Assembly (NCBI GenBank): GCA_003577305.1
Contig: QEVL01000026.1
Span: 1-62,213 of the forward strand
Direction: 5' to 3'
DNA from: Burkholderiales bacterium
GTDB taxonomy: Bacteria > Pseudomonadota > Gammaproteobacteria > Burkholderiales > Burkholderiaceae_E
Length of the DNA stretch: 62,213 nucleotides
Below the pieces are notes generated by a model that saw only the letters and a program-made list of their open reading frames with translations, ran no database searches and was not told the origin of the DNA. Position 1 is the first letter of the stretch. The number at the start of each line of letters is the position of its first letter. Positions 9,456-18,671 of the stretch are shown piece by piece. The translations under genes were made by a program, and so were the position numbers.

Positions 9456-10315
9456 GCTCGCCTGCGCACCCGCGCCATGACGCCGTCGGGGAACGCCCGG
9501 ATGAGCAGGATCGCCACCGTGAACACTACGCCTTGCGCCCAGACCGGCGAATAGAAGGTGGAGACCAGGTTGTCGGTCGCGCCGACCGCAGTGGCGCCCG
9601 CAAGCGGCGCCGCCACACTGCCCAGGCCGCCGACGAGGATCGACAGGAAGGCCGGTACGAGGAAGCTGGTGCCCATCTGCGGATCGAGCGAGACGATCGG
9701 CGTAATCACCGCGCCGGCGAGACCCGCCAGCGCAGCGCCGCACGCGAACGTGAGGCGGTCGAGCCGGCGCGTGTCGATCCCCAGGCACGCGGCCATCGAA
9801 CGATTGGCGATCACGCTGCGCGCGACGAGCCCCCACTCGGTGCGAAAGAACAGCAGGAAGGTCGCGGCGAGCGCCGCCAGCGCCACCGCCATGATGAAGA
9901 GCCGGTACGCCGGATACTCGACACCCATGACCGGCACCGTCATCGGCAATGGATTGGGCACCGAATACGAACCGGGCCCGAACGCCATCACGATCGACTG
10001 CTTCAGGATCAGCGACAGCCCCCAGGTCGCGAGGATCGTGTCGAGCAGCCGTGCGTAGACGCGCCGGATCAGCAGTTCCTCGACGGCCAGCCCGAGCAGC
10101 CCCACGGCGAGCGGCGCGACCAGCAGGCCGATCGCGATCGGCAGGCCTGCCTGGTGGCAGGCGAGAACCGCATAAGCACCCAGCATCATGAACTCGCCGT
10201 GCGCCATGTTGATCACGTTCATCAGGCCGAACACGATCGCCAGCCCGAGCGCGACCAGCATCAGGATCAGCACGTAGTTCGACGCATCGAGGAGCATCGT
10301 GATCGCGCCGTTCAT
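9452..10315 (-). CDS. Branched-chain amino acid/amide-type ABC transporter permease (LivH/UrtB-like)
   Basis: A 287-residue membrane permease. The LivH hallmark GLMNVINMAHGEFMMLGAY is near residue 35, and the coupling loop IANRSMAACLGIDTRRL follows in the second half. The start is the ATG at 10315, 25 bases after the livF-like stop. Its last 4 bases overlap the livM start, so the two permeases are probably translationally coupled and form the heterodimeric channel. Confidence 0.92.
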   Translation of the reverse strand: MNGAITMLLDASNYVLILMLVALGLAIVFGLMNVINMAHGEFMMLGAYAVLACHQAGLPIAIGLLVAPLAVGLLGLAVEELLIRRVYARLLDTILATWGLSLILKQSIVMAFGPGSYSVPNPLPMTVPVMGVEYPAYRLFIMAVALAALAATFLLFFRTEWGLVARSVIANRSMAACLGIDTRRLDRLTFACGAALAGLAGAVITPIVSLDPQMGTSFLVPAFLSILVGGLGSVAAPLAGATAVGATDNLVSTFYSPVWAQGVVFTVAILLIRAFPDGVMARVRRRA

Positions 10316-10340
10316 CGTCGCACGCACCCCGGATTGCCGC

Positions 10341-11111
10341 TCAGATGCCCAGGTAACGCTCGAGCCGAAGCGGGTCGTGGCGCACCGCCTCGCTGGGCTG
10401 CGACTCGCGCACTTCGCCCGACTCGATGAACGCGACCCGCCCGCACAGCGCCAGCACGACGTCGACGTTCTGCTCGACCAGCAACAGACCCATTCCGCTG
10501 GCGGCGCACAGGCGAGCGAGCGCGTCGACGATCTCGTCGACGACCGAAGGCTGCACGCCTTCGAGCGGTTCGTCGAGCAGCAGCAGTTTCGGGCGCGAGA
10601 CGATCGCACGTCCGATCGCGAGCTGCTGCTGCTGGCCGCCCGACAGGCTTCCCGCACGCTCGCCGCGGCGCGCGTGCAGCCACGGAAACGCCTCGAATGC
10701 CGGCGACAGGTCGCGCGCAGCGCGGCCACGCTGCGCAAGGCAGCCGAGCAGCAGGTTCTGCTCGACGCTGAAGTCGGCGAAGAGGTCGCGCCCCTGCGGC
10801 ACGTAGGCCAGGCCGAGTCGCGCGATCCGGAACGTCTCCATGGAGCGGATCGGGTGTCCGCCGAAGCGGATCTCGCCGGCGCGCACGGCAACCAGCCCCA
10901 TCAGCACGCGCATCAGCGTGGTCTTGCCGGCGCCGTTGCGCCCGAGCAGGCCCACGCGCTCGCCGCTGCCCACCTCGAGATCGACGCCCTTGAGCACGGT
11001 ACCCTTGCCGTATCCGGCGACGACGCCGGAGAGCGACAGCGAGGCGTCGGCCGCCGCACTCATGGCCTCGCTCGTGCCCGCGCCTGCGGCTGCGTCCCCG
11101 TTCGCGCTCAC
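10341..11111 (-). CDS. ABC transporter ATPase, LivF/UrtE-like
   Basis: ATP-binding subunit with Walker A GRNGAGKTT, signature LSGGQQQQLAIGRA and Walker B LLLLDEPLEG, plus the LivF-type ending DPLRLERYLGI. Two starts are plausible. The GTG at 11111 follows TGAGGCG at good spacing and gives 256 residues. The ATG at 11063 gives 240 residues, closer to the family norm, but has a weaker ribosome site. I annotate the GTG. It lies 7 bases after the livG-like gene in the same operon. Confidence 0.88.
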   Translation of the reverse strand: MSANGDAAAGAGTSEAMSAAADASLSLSGVVAGYGKGTVLKGVDLEVGSGERVGLLGRNGAGKTTLMRVLMGLVAVRAGEIRFGGHPIRSMETFRIARLGLAYVPQGRDLFADFSVEQNLLLGCLAQRGRAARDLSPAFEAFPWLHARRGERAGSLSGGQQQQLAIGRAIVSRPKLLLLDEPLEGVQPSVVDEIVDALARLCAASGMGLLLVEQNVDVVLALCGRVAFIESGEVRESQPSEAVRHDPLRLERYLGI

Positions 11112-11118
11112 ATTCGCC

Positions 11119-11856
11119 TCACGCGCGACGCCCGAGGTAGGCTTCGCGCACGGCCGGCAGGCGCCGCACTTCGGCGAAGCTCCCATCGGCGACCAGCCGG
11201 CCGGCGAGCATCACCAGCACCCGTGCGTCGAGTGCCTCGACGAAGCGCATGTCGTGCTCGACCACCACGCAGGCCGTGCCGGAGCGACCACTGACCCGGC
11301 GCACGAGTTCCACCGTGGCCATCGTCTCGGCCCCGGTCATGCCGGCGGTAGGCTCGTCGAGCAGCATCAACCGAGGCGCCTGCGCGAGCAGCATGCCGAT
11401 CTCGAGCCACTGCTTGCGCCCGTGCGACAGCGTGCCGGCCGGTTCGTCGGCGACGTCGCCCATCGCGATATCCGACAGCACCGCTTCGGCTGCGGGCAAC
11501 CTCGCGTTGGCAGGCGCCGCGAAGCGCGCGACGCCGAGGTTCTCGCGTACCGTCAGGTCCTCGAACACGCTCGGCATCTGGAACTTGCGCGCCACGCCCA
11601 GCCGCGCCACCTGGTCGGGCGCGAGGCCGGAGAGCTCGCGTCCATCGAAGCTCACGCGTCCGCGGCCCGGCCGCACCTGCCCGGTGACCGTATTGAACAG
11701 GGTGGTCTTGCCGCAGCCGTTGGGACCGATGATGCACAGCACCTCGCCGGCCGCCACGTCGAAATCCACGCCGTCGAGCGCACGCAGGCCGCCGAAGTCG
11801 CGCGAGACCCGCTCGACCCTCAGCAGTGCCCCGGAGTCTCGCGCACCGATGTTCAT
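11119..11856 (-). CDS. ABC transporter ATPase, LivG family with UrtD-like signature
   Basis: A 245-residue ATPase with Walker A IIGPNGCGKTT and Walker B LMLLDEPTAGMTGAET. The signature segment reads LSHGRKQWLEIGMLL. This is the form known in urea-transporter ATPases (UrtD), whereas leucine-type LivG has LSYGQQRRLEIARAL. That suggests the system imports urea, a short-chain amide or a related compound, though this is an inference from one motif. It starts 22 bases after the substrate-binding protein gene. Confidence 0.9.
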   Translation of the reverse strand: MNIGARDSGALLRVERVSRDFGGLRALDGVDFDVAAGEVLCIIGPNGCGKTTLFNTVTGQVRPGRGRVSFDGRELSGLAPDQVARLGVARKFQMPSVFEDLTVRENLGVARFAAPANARLPAAEAVLSDIAMGDVADEPAGTLSHGRKQWLEIGMLLAQAPRLMLLDEPTAGMTGAETMATVELVRRVSGRSGTACVVVEHDMRFVEALDARVLVMLAGRLVADGSFAEVRRLPAVREAYLGRRA

Positions 11857-11878
11857 GCGCGCCCGCGGCGGGGTCGGC

Positions 11879-13045
11879 TCACTTCTTCGCGCAGCCCGCC
11901 CGCGGCGCGATCGCCCCCATCGCCTGCACCACGGTGAGCCCGGCGCCCGCGGTGCGCGCCAGGTACATGTTCATCGTCACGTGGTGGTCGGCCTTGCCGA
12001 TCGTCATCGGCCCGGTGGGAATCTCGAGCACGAGGCCCTCGAGTCCGTTGACCAGCGATTCGCGATCCGGCTTGCCGGCCTTCGTCAGCGCCGCCTGCAC
12101 TGCCTTCATCGCGTTGTAGTGGGTCATCACGTAGTGCGAGATCGGCACGTCATTGCCCGCCGCCTTGCGCACCCGGGCGACGAAGTCCTTCACGCTCGGT
12201 TCGTCGATCGACGCTGCGAAAGGCACGGTGACCCACATGTTCTGTCCCTTGCCTTCGCCGAAGGCGCCGAGATACGTCTCGGCGAACCCGAGGAAGCCGA
12301 TCGTGACTTCCTTCATCAGTCCGAGGTCTTCGGCCTGCTTGATGAAGGTGATGCCGTCGGCGCCTGGCAGCGCCTTGAGCACGACCTTCGCGCCGCTGTC
12401 CTTGATGCGCCTCAGGATCGGCGTGAACTCCTTCGTGCCGAACGGCACGAACTCCTTGCCGGCAACCTTGCCGCCGAGCTGCCTGATCAGGACCTCGGCC
12501 TGCTCGAACATCTTCTGCGGCCACACGTAGTCGGCGCCGAACAGGTAGAAGGTGTCGCCCGCGCGCCTGACCAGTTCCGGCAGCAGCTTCTCGAGCTCCT
12601 GGTTCGGGACGGTATTGAACGAGAACACGTAGCGGTCGCAGGCGCCGCCCTCGTAGTTGGTCGCGTATAGCAGCGGCGTCTTCAGCCGGCGGTGCGCCGG
12701 CAGCATCGCGTCGCGCGCGCTCGAAGTGATCGGGCCGACGACCGCAATCACCTTGTCGCGCTGGATGAGCTGCGTGGTGCGCTCGACCGAGGTCTTCGGG
12801 TCGGTCTTGTTGTCCTGGTAGAGCACTTCGACCTTGCTGCCCAGGATGCCACCGCCCGCGTTGATCTCGGCGACCGCGAGGTCGATGCCGATCCGTGCCT
12901 GGTTGCCGAACAGCTCGAGGCCCCCCGAGAAGGGCAGCACCGCGCCGATCCGGATCGGCCCCTGGGCCGCGAAGGTCAGACGCGGCAGTGCGGCGGCAGC
13001 GGCGGCGGCCGCCGATGCACCGATGAACTCGCGACGGCTCGACAT
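11879..13045 (-). CDS. Periplasmic substrate-binding protein, amide/urea type (Peripla_BP_5-like)
   Basis: A 388-residue binding protein, first gene of the importer. A signal with the twin-arginine-like opening SSRREFIGASAAAAAA suggests Tat export. The mature part has the type I fold segments IRIGAVLPFSGG, GPITSSARDAML, NYEGGACDRYVF and TPILRRIKDSGAKVV, which resemble amide- or urea-binding proteins more than LivJ. AGGAG lies 6 bases before the ATG at 13045 and directly abuts the ATG at 13051, so I choose 13045. Ligand unknown; the divergent nicotinamidase gene is 69 bases away. Confidence 0.88.
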   Translation of the reverse strand: MSSRREFIGASAAAAAAAALPRLTFAAQGPIRIGAVLPFSGGLELFGNQARIGIDLAVAEINAGGGILGSKVEVLYQDNKTDPKTSVERTTQLIQRDKVIAVVGPITSSARDAMLPAHRRLKTPLLYATNYEGGACDRYVFSFNTVPNQELEKLLPELVRRAGDTFYLFGADYVWPQKMFEQAEVLIRQLGGKVAGKEFVPFGTKEFTPILRRIKDSGAKVVLKALPGADGITFIKQAEDLGLMKEVTIGFLGFAETYLGAFGEGKGQNMWVTVPFAASIDEPSVKDFVARVRKAAGNDVPISHYVMTHYNAMKAVQAALTKAGKPDRESLVNGLEGLVLEIPTGPMTIGKADHHVTMNMYLARTAGAGLTVVQAMGAIAPRAGCAKK

Positions 13046-13114
13046 GGGCATCTCCTGGTTCAGTGGGGGTGCGGCGATATTGACGCATCCGGGCAGCAAT
13101 GGGAAGCTCGCGCC

Positions 13115-13756
13115 ATGCAGACAATTCCGAAGATCGATCCGCGCCGCGACGTGCTCGTCGTCATCGACGTCCAGAACGACTTCTGCCCCGGCGGGGCACT
13201 CGCGGTCACCGACGGCGACGCCGTGGTGCCGGCGATCAACACGCTCGCCGACCGCTTCGAGCACCTGGTGCTCACCCAGGACTGGCACCCGCCCGGCCAC
13301 CGATCGTTCGCGAGTTCGCATCCGGGGCGCGCGCCGTTCGAAACGATCGAGCTCGAATACGGTCCGCAGACGCTGTGGCCCGACCACTGCGTGCAGGGCA
13401 CGACGGGCGCCGCGCTGCACGAGGGCCTCGACGCGACACGCGCCGAACTGGTGATGCGCAAGGGGTTCCGGCCCGACATCGACTCGTATTCGGCCTTCTA
13501 CGAGAACGACCGCGCGAGCCCCACCGGTCTTGCCGGCTACCTGCGTGAGCGCGGCTTTGCCCGGGTCTTCTTCTGCGGGCTGGCCACCGACTATTGCGTC
13601 GCCTGGTCGGCGCTCGACGCCCGGCGGCTGCATTTCGACGCGGTCGTGCTGCTCGACGCCTGTCGCGCGATCGACCTCGGCGGATCGCTCGAGCGTGCGC
13701 TCGCGGCGATGCGCGAAGCCGGCGTCGGCCTGATGCAAGGCAGCGAACTGCGCTGA
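13115..13756 (+). CDS. pncA: Nicotinamidase / isochorismatase family (PncA-like)
   Basis: A 213-residue cysteine hydrolase that deaminates nicotinamide to nicotinate for NAD salvage. The catalytic Asp is in [13 protein letters not shown], the Lys in VMRKGF, and the Cys in [12 protein letters not shown]. The metal site DWHPPGH is also present, as is PDHCVQGT, typical of true nicotinamidases. It is transcribed away from the amide-type ABC importer; the 69-base gap between the starts probably holds both promoters. Shared control, and possibly import of an amide substrate, is an inference from this arrangement. Confidence 0.92.
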   Translation: MQTIPKIDPRRDVLVVIDVQNDFCPGGALAVTDGDAVVPAINTLADRFEHLVLTQDWHPPGHRSFASSHPGRAPFETIELEYGPQTLWPDHCVQGTTGAALHEGLDATRAELVMRKGFRPDIDSYSAFYENDRASPTGLAGYLRERGFARVFFCGLATDYCVAWSALDARRLHFDAVVLLDACRAIDLGGSLERALAAMREAGVGLMQGSELR

Positions 13757-13789
13757 CGCGGTACCGCACGACCGCGCAAGCGCCCGAAC

Positions 13790-14920
13790 ATGCCGCGCCG
13801 AAGCGCCGCCCTGCTGCTCGCCGCAGCCGCGGCGGCGGCGGCACACGCCGGCCAGCCCGGCGCAGATCCGCAGTCCGCCACGTCCGCAAGCTCCGCGCAG
13901 CCGGCGCCATCGACGGCCGCGCCGCCCACGATGCTGGTCGATTCGCTCGGCATGCGCTTCGTGCTGGTGCCGGCGGGCGAATTCACGATGGGCAGCGAAG
14001 AGCCGGTCGACGCACTCGCCGCCGCCTACCCCGACCTCGAGCGGCGCCGCTTCCAGGAGATCGGCGACGAAGCCCCCGCGCACCGGGTGCGCATCACGCG
14101 CCCGTTCTACCTCGGCCAGCACGAGGTCACCGTCGGCCAGTTCCGGCGATTCCTCGAGCGCTCCGGGTACGTGCCGGAATCGGTGGCCGACGGCACCGGC
14201 GGCTACGGCTACGACCCGGCCTACGATCCGGCGAAGAGCGCGCGCGGCGACGCTTTCGCCGGGCGCGACCCGAAATACTCGTGGCGCAATCCCGGCTTTG
14301 CCCAGGGCGACGACCATCCGGTGGTCAACGTCACCTGGAACGACGCGGTGGCGATGGCGCGCTGGCTCGGCGAGACCGAAGGCGCCACCTACCGGCTGCC
14401 CTCCGAGGCCGAGTGGGAATACGCGTGCCGCGCCGGCACGCGCACCCGCTACCACGGGGGCGACGATCCGGGCGTGCTGCCCCGGGTGGCCAATCTGTTC
14501 GACGCAGACGCGCAGCCATACTGGCCGCGCTGGAGCACCCACGCGCTGGCCGGCCACGACGGATTTGCGTTCACCGCCCCGGTCGGAAGCTTCGCGCCCA
14601 ACGCATTCGGCCTTTACGACATGCACGGCAACGCCTGGGAATGGACCGCCGACTGGCACGACGAGCGCTACTACGCCCGCTCGCCGCCCGACGATCCGCC
14701 GGGTCCGGCCAGCGGCACCGTGCGCGTGCGCCGCGGCGGCTCCTGGCACAGCTGGCCGTTCTACGCGCGCTGCGCGTATCGCAACTGGAACACGCCGCAG
14801 ACCCGCTATGCGCTGGTGGGCATGCGCCTGCTGCGCGAGGTCGCGGGGCCGCTGCGCACCGAAGCCGATCGATCTTTCCGTATCATGGCGGCCACGATCC
14901 AACCCGAACCAGGGCCCTGA
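13790..14920 (+). CDS. Exported SUMF1/formylglycine-generating-enzyme-like protein
   Basis: A 376-residue protein with a signal peptide (about residues 1-21), a short Ala/Ser/Pro linker, and then a complete FGE-sulfatase fold: [75 protein letters not shown] and [17 protein letters not shown]. True formylglycine enzymes carry a pair of copper-binding cysteines just after the GGS. Here only one Cys is near, and it is not in an equivalent place, so activation of sulfatases is unlikely. No sulfatase gene is in the window. Function unknown, periplasmic. The last 20 or so residues run almost into fabA (gap 4 bases). Confidence 0.85.
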   Translation: MPRRSAALLLAAAAAAAAHAGQPGADPQSATSASSAQPAPSTAAPPTMLVDSLGMRFVLVPAGEFTMGSEEPVDALAAAYPDLERRRFQEIGDEAPAHRVRITRPFYLGQHEVTVGQFRRFLERSGYVPESVADGTGGYGYDPAYDPAKSARGDAFAGRDPKYSWRNPGFAQGDDHPVVNVTWNDAVAMARWLGETEGATYRLPSEAEWEYACRAGTRTRYHGGDDPGVLPRVANLFDADAQPYWPRWSTHALAGHDGFAFTAPVGSFAPNAFGLYDMHGNAWEWTADWHDERYYARSPPDDPPGPASGTVRVRRGGSWHSWPFYARCAYRNWNTPQTRYALVGMRLLREVAGPLRTEADRSFRIMAATIQPEPGP

Positions 14921-14924
14921 CCCG

Positions 14925-15446
14925 ATGCACTTCACCCCAAAGGCGAGCTACGGATACGACGAACTGATCGAATGCGGCCACGGCCGCCTGTTCGGTCCCG
15001 GAAACGCCAGGCTGCCGCTGCCGCCGATGCTGATGTTCGACCGCATCACCGAGATATCGGCCACCGGCGGCGCGTTCGACAAGGGCTTCGTCGCCGCCGA
15101 GTTCGACATCCGGCCCGACCTGTGGTTCTTTGCATGTCATTTCGAAGGCGACCCGGTGATGCCGGGCTGCCTGGGCCTCGATTCGCTGTGGCAGATGCTC
15201 GGCTTCTTTCTCGGCTGGACCGGCGCGCCGGGTTCCGGGCGCGCGCTCGGCCTGGGGCAACTCAAGTTCACCGGGCAGATCCTGCCCGAGACGCGCCTGG
15301 TGCAGTACCGCATCGACATGAAGCGGATCATCAGCCGGCGACTGGTGCTGGGCGTGGCCGACGGCGTCGTCAAGGCCGACGGCAAGCCGATCTACGAGGC
15401 AGCTGACCTTCAGGTCGGATTGTTCGACAATCCGAAATCGCTCTGA
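14925..15446 (+). CDS. fabA: 3-hydroxydecanoyl-ACP dehydratase/isomerase FabA
   Basis: A 173-residue hotdog-fold enzyme that dehydrates 3-hydroxydecanoyl-ACP and isomerises the product, the entry point of anaerobic unsaturated fatty acid synthesis. The catalytic His lies in [17 protein letters not shown] and the Asp in [12 protein letters not shown]. Also seen are [10 protein letters not shown] and [13 protein letters not shown]. It is followed 23 bases later by fabB, as is usual where the two work together. Confidence 0.96.
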   Translation: MHFTPKASYGYDELIECGHGRLFGPGNARLPLPPMLMFDRITEISATGGAFDKGFVAAEFDIRPDLWFFACHFEGDPVMPGCLGLDSLWQMLGFFLGWTGAPGSGRALGLGQLKFTGQILPETRLVQYRIDMKRIISRRLVLGVADGVVKADGKPIYEAADLQVGLFDNPKSL

Positions 15447-15469
15447 TCGCCACGCGAAGGAGCACCTCC

Positions 15470-16714
15470 ATGACTGAAGCGAACGGTACGCGCCGGGTCG
15501 TGATCACCGGCCTGGGGATCATCTCCTGCATCGGCCTCGACCAGGACCAGGTCCTGCAGTCGCTGCGCGCCGGCCGCTCGGGCATCGCCGCGGTTCCCGA
15601 ATACGCCGAGATGGGCTTTCGCAGCCAGGTCGCGGGGCGGCCCGCCATCGACCTCGACGCAGCGATCGATCGCCGGCTGCGCCGCTTCATGGGCGACGGC
15701 GCCGCCTACCTGCACCTGTCGATGGAGCAGGCGATCGCCGACGCCGGGCTCGAGACCGCCGACGTCGTCAACGAGCGCACCGGCATCGTCGTCGGATCGG
15801 GCGGGCCGTCCACGCGCAACCAGGTCGAAGCCGCGGCGATCGCCAGGGAGCGCGGACCGAAGCGCGTGGGCCCGTACATGGTGCCGCGCTGCATGTCCTC
15901 GACCACCTCGGCGACCGCGGCGACCAACTTCCGCATCAAGGGCGTGAACTACACGATCTCCTCGGCCTGCTCCACTTCGGCGCACTGCATCGGCAACGGC
16001 ACCGAGCTCATCCAGTGGGGCAAGCAGGACATCGTCTTCGCCGGCGGCGGCGAGGAGCTCGACTGGACGCTGTCGGTGCTGTTCGACGCGATGGGCGCGA
16101 TGTCCTCGAAGTACAACGACCGGCCCGAGGCCGCCTCGCGTGCCTACGACGCCGACCGCGACGGATTCGTGATCGCCGGCGGCGGCGGCCTGGTGGTGCT
16201 CGAGGAGCTCGGCCATGCGAAGGCACGCGGCGCGAAGATCTACGCAGAGGTCACCGGCTACGGGGCCACCTCCGACGGCGCCGACATGGTTGCGCCCAGC
16301 GGCGAAGGCGCGGTGCGCTGCATGCGCAACGCGCTGCGCACCGCGGCAACGCCCGTCACCTACATCAACAGCCACGGCACCAGCACGCCGGCGGGCGACA
16401 TCACCGAACTGAACGCGATCCGCAAGGTGTTCGGCCAGCCCGACGAGGCGCTGCCGTTCGTCTCCTCGACCAAGTCGATGACCGGCCACTCGCTCGGTGC
16501 CACCGGGGTGCAGGAGGCGATCTATTGCCTGCTGATGATGAAGCACGATTTCGTCGCGCCCAGCATCAACATCGAGCGGCTCGACGAAGGCGCCGGAAAG
16601 ATTCCGATCGCGCGCGAGCGCATCGACGGCGTGAAGCACCAGACGATCCTCACCAACAGCTTCGGCTTCGGCGGCACCAACTGCACGCTGGCGCTGTCGC
16701 GCTACGAGGGCTGA
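15470..16714 (+). CDS. fabB: Beta-ketoacyl-ACP synthase I FabB
   Basis: A 414-residue thiolase-fold condensing enzyme that elongates acyl-ACPs, including the unsaturated branch opened by FabA. The catalytic triad is visible: Cys in [10 protein letters not shown], His in [12 protein letters not shown], and His in [13 protein letters not shown]. The C-terminal NSFGFGGTN is intact. AGGAG lies 7 bases upstream of the ATG. Confidence 0.96.
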   Translation: MTEANGTRRVVITGLGIISCIGLDQDQVLQSLRAGRSGIAAVPEYAEMGFRSQVAGRPAIDLDAAIDRRLRRFMGDGAAYLHLSMEQAIADAGLETADVVNERTGIVVGSGGPSTRNQVEAAAIARERGPKRVGPYMVPRCMSSTTSATAATNFRIKGVNYTISSACSTSAHCIGNGTELIQWGKQDIVFAGGGEELDWTLSVLFDAMGAMSSKYNDRPEAASRAYDADRDGFVIAGGGGLVVLEELGHAKARGAKIYAEVTGYGATSDGADMVAPSGEGAVRCMRNALRTAATPVTYINSHGTSTPAGDITELNAIRKVFGQPDEALPFVSSTKSMTGHSLGATGVQEAIYCLLMMKHDFVAPSINIERLDEGAGKIPIARERIDGVKHQTILTNSFGFGGTNCTLALSRYEG

Positions 16715-16716
16715 CC

Positions 16717-17565
16717 GTGGGCGAGCCGATCGCGGCCGACGCGGCCCCGCTGATGCAGGGCCGGCGCGGCCTCGTCATGGGAGTGGCCAACGAACGCTCG
16801 ATCGCCTGGGGCATCGCGCGCACGCTGCGCGCGCACGGCGCCGGGCTGGCGTTCACTTTCCAGGGCGACGCAATGAAGAAGCGCGTCGCGCAACTGGCCG
16901 CCGAGGCCGGGTCGGCGCTGGTGCTCGACTGCGACGTCGAGAGCGAAGCGGCGATCGACGCGACCTTCGATGCGATCCGCGCGAGCTGGGGCGAGCTCGA
17001 CTTCCTGGTGCACGCGATCGCGCACTCGGGCCGCGACGAACTCAAGGGTCGCTACCTCGACACCTCGCTCGCAAACTTCCTGCACACGATGCACGTCTCG
17101 TGCTATTCGTTCACCTCGGTGATGCGCCGCGCGGCCGCGTTGATGCCGCGCGGCGGCGCGGCGATCACGCTGAGCTACTACGGCGCGGAGAAGGCGATGC
17201 CGAGCTACAACGTGATGGGCGTGGCCAAGGCGGCACTCGAAGCGTCGACGCGCTATCTGGCGGCCGACCTCGGCCCGCAGGGCATCCGCGTGAACGCGGT
17301 CTCGGCCGGGCCGGTGCGCACGCTCTCGGGCGCGGCGGTCGGCGGCGCACGCGCGATCTACAGGTACAACGTGCTGTCGGCCCCGCTGCGCCGCGGCGTC
17401 GAGCTCGACGAACTCGGCGGCACCGCGCTCTACCTGCTCTCCAGCCTGGGCGGCGCGGTCACCGGCGAGGTGCACCACGTCGATTGCGGTTTCGCCGCGC
17501 TGGGCATGCCGCACAACCTCGACGAGGTGATTGCCGCGATGGGGACCGGGCCGTCGGCTGACTGA
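16717..17565 (+). CDS. fabI: Enoyl-ACP reductase FabI
   Basis: A 282-residue short-chain dehydrogenase that performs the last reduction in fatty acid elongation and is the target of triclosan-type inhibitors. The FabI opening GRRGLVMGVANERSIAWGIA is near the N-terminus, and the catalytic Tyr-x6-Lys is in SYNVMGVAK. The start is the GTG at 16717, supported by GAGGG 6 bases upstream at the end of fabB; the next ATG (16753) would cut into the first strand. fabA-fabB-fabI form a likely operon. Confidence 0.95.
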   Translation: MGEPIAADAAPLMQGRRGLVMGVANERSIAWGIARTLRAHGAGLAFTFQGDAMKKRVAQLAAEAGSALVLDCDVESEAAIDATFDAIRASWGELDFLVHAIAHSGRDELKGRYLDTSLANFLHTMHVSCYSFTSVMRRAAALMPRGGAAITLSYYGAEKAMPSYNVMGVAKAALEASTRYLAADLGPQGIRVNAVSAGPVRTLSGAAVGGARAIYRYNVLSAPLRRGVELDELGGTALYLLSSLGGAVTGEVHHVDCGFAALGMPHNLDEVIAAMGTGPSAD

Positions 17566-17583
17566 GGCGCGCGCGCCGCCAGC

Positions 17584-17958
<375 letters not shown>

Positions 17959-17959
17959 T

Positions 17960-17979
17960 TACTGACCTACTGGTCATTA
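17960..17979. promoter_or_regulatory. Palindromic operator, probably for the TetR regulator
   Basis: TACTGACC and GGTCATTA flank TACT: 8-base arms with one mismatch, core TGACC-N4-GGTCA. It covers the predicted transcription start and ends two bases before the tetR start codon. Binding here would block the promoter, giving autorepression and control of the efflux genes behind it. TGACC-type palindromes are common for AcrR-like repressors. Confidence 0.7.
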
Positions 17980-17981
17980 AA

Positions 17982-18671
17982 TTGCGCCCGCCTGCCTCCG
18001 TGCCCGCCGCCAAGCCGCGCCCGCCCCGCTGGGAGCGTCGCAAGGACGCGCGCCCCGGCGAGCTGCTCGACGCGGCGCTCGACCTGTTCGTCGAAAAGGG
18101 CTATGCCGCGACGCGGCTCGACGACGTGGCCGCGCGCGCCGGCGTCAGCAAGGGCACGCTCTACCTCTATTACGCCGGCAAGGAAGAGCTCTTCAAGGCC
18201 GTGGTGCGCCAGAACATCGTGCCGCTGATCGAGGCGTTCGAGCGCGACGCAGCGGGTTCCACCGCGGGAAGCGCCGAGCTGCTCGGAGAGTTCTTCCGTC
18301 GCTGGTGGAGTTCGTTCGGCGCCACGCGGCTGGCCGGCATCGCCAAGCTGGTGGTCGGCGAAGCCGGCAACTTTCCCGAACTCGCGCGCTTCTTCCAGCG
18401 GGAAGTCGTGCTGCGCAACATGATGCTGCTGCGTTCGATCATCGAGCGCGGCGTGCGCCAGCGCGAATTCCGTGCGGTCGACCTCGAGGCCAGCCTTCAG
18501 TTGTGGATGTCTCCGATGGTGATGCGCGCGATCTGGGAGCACTCGATCCTGCCCTGTTGCCCGTCCGGAATCGAAGTCACGATCGAGCGTTTCATCGACG
18601 CGCACCTCGGTTTCGTGCTGGGCGCGCTCGCGCCCGAGCAGGCGCGCGGTCCCTCGGAGCGTACCCCGTGA
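17982..18671 (+). CDS. TetR/AcrR family repressor of the RND efflux operon
   Basis: A 229-residue regulator. The helix-turn-helix lies at about residues 25-75, with ALDLFVEKGYAATRLDDVAA and GVSKGTLYLYYAGKEELF. The rest is an alpha-helical ligand domain ending in a TetR_C-like region. The frame opens with TTG at 17982; a GTG at 18000 is an alternative, and no strong ribosome site separates them. Its stop overlaps the adaptor gene as GTGA, so regulator and pump are cotranscribed. It probably binds the palindrome just upstream and releases it on binding a toxic substrate. Confidence 0.92.
   Translation: MRPPASVPAAKPRPPRWERRKDARPGELLDAALDLFVEKGYAATRLDDVAARAGVSKGTLYLYYAGKEELFKAVVRQNIVPLIEAFERDAAGSTAGSAELLGEFFRRWWSSFGATRLAGIAKLVVGEAGNFPELARFFQREVVLRNMMLLRSIIERGVRQREFRAVDLEASLQLWMSPMVMRAIWEHSILPCCPSGIEVTIERFIDAHLGFVLGALAPEQARGPSERTP

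Noticed and set aside
13790..14920. Active sulfatase-modifying enzyme
   Set aside because: The pair of copper-binding cysteines is not present and no sulfatase is near.
11879..14935. 1018-residue open frame covering the binding protein gene
   Set aside because: The part beyond 13045 is antisense to the nicotinamidase and the FGE-like gene. AGGAG at the proper distance fixes the start at 13045.
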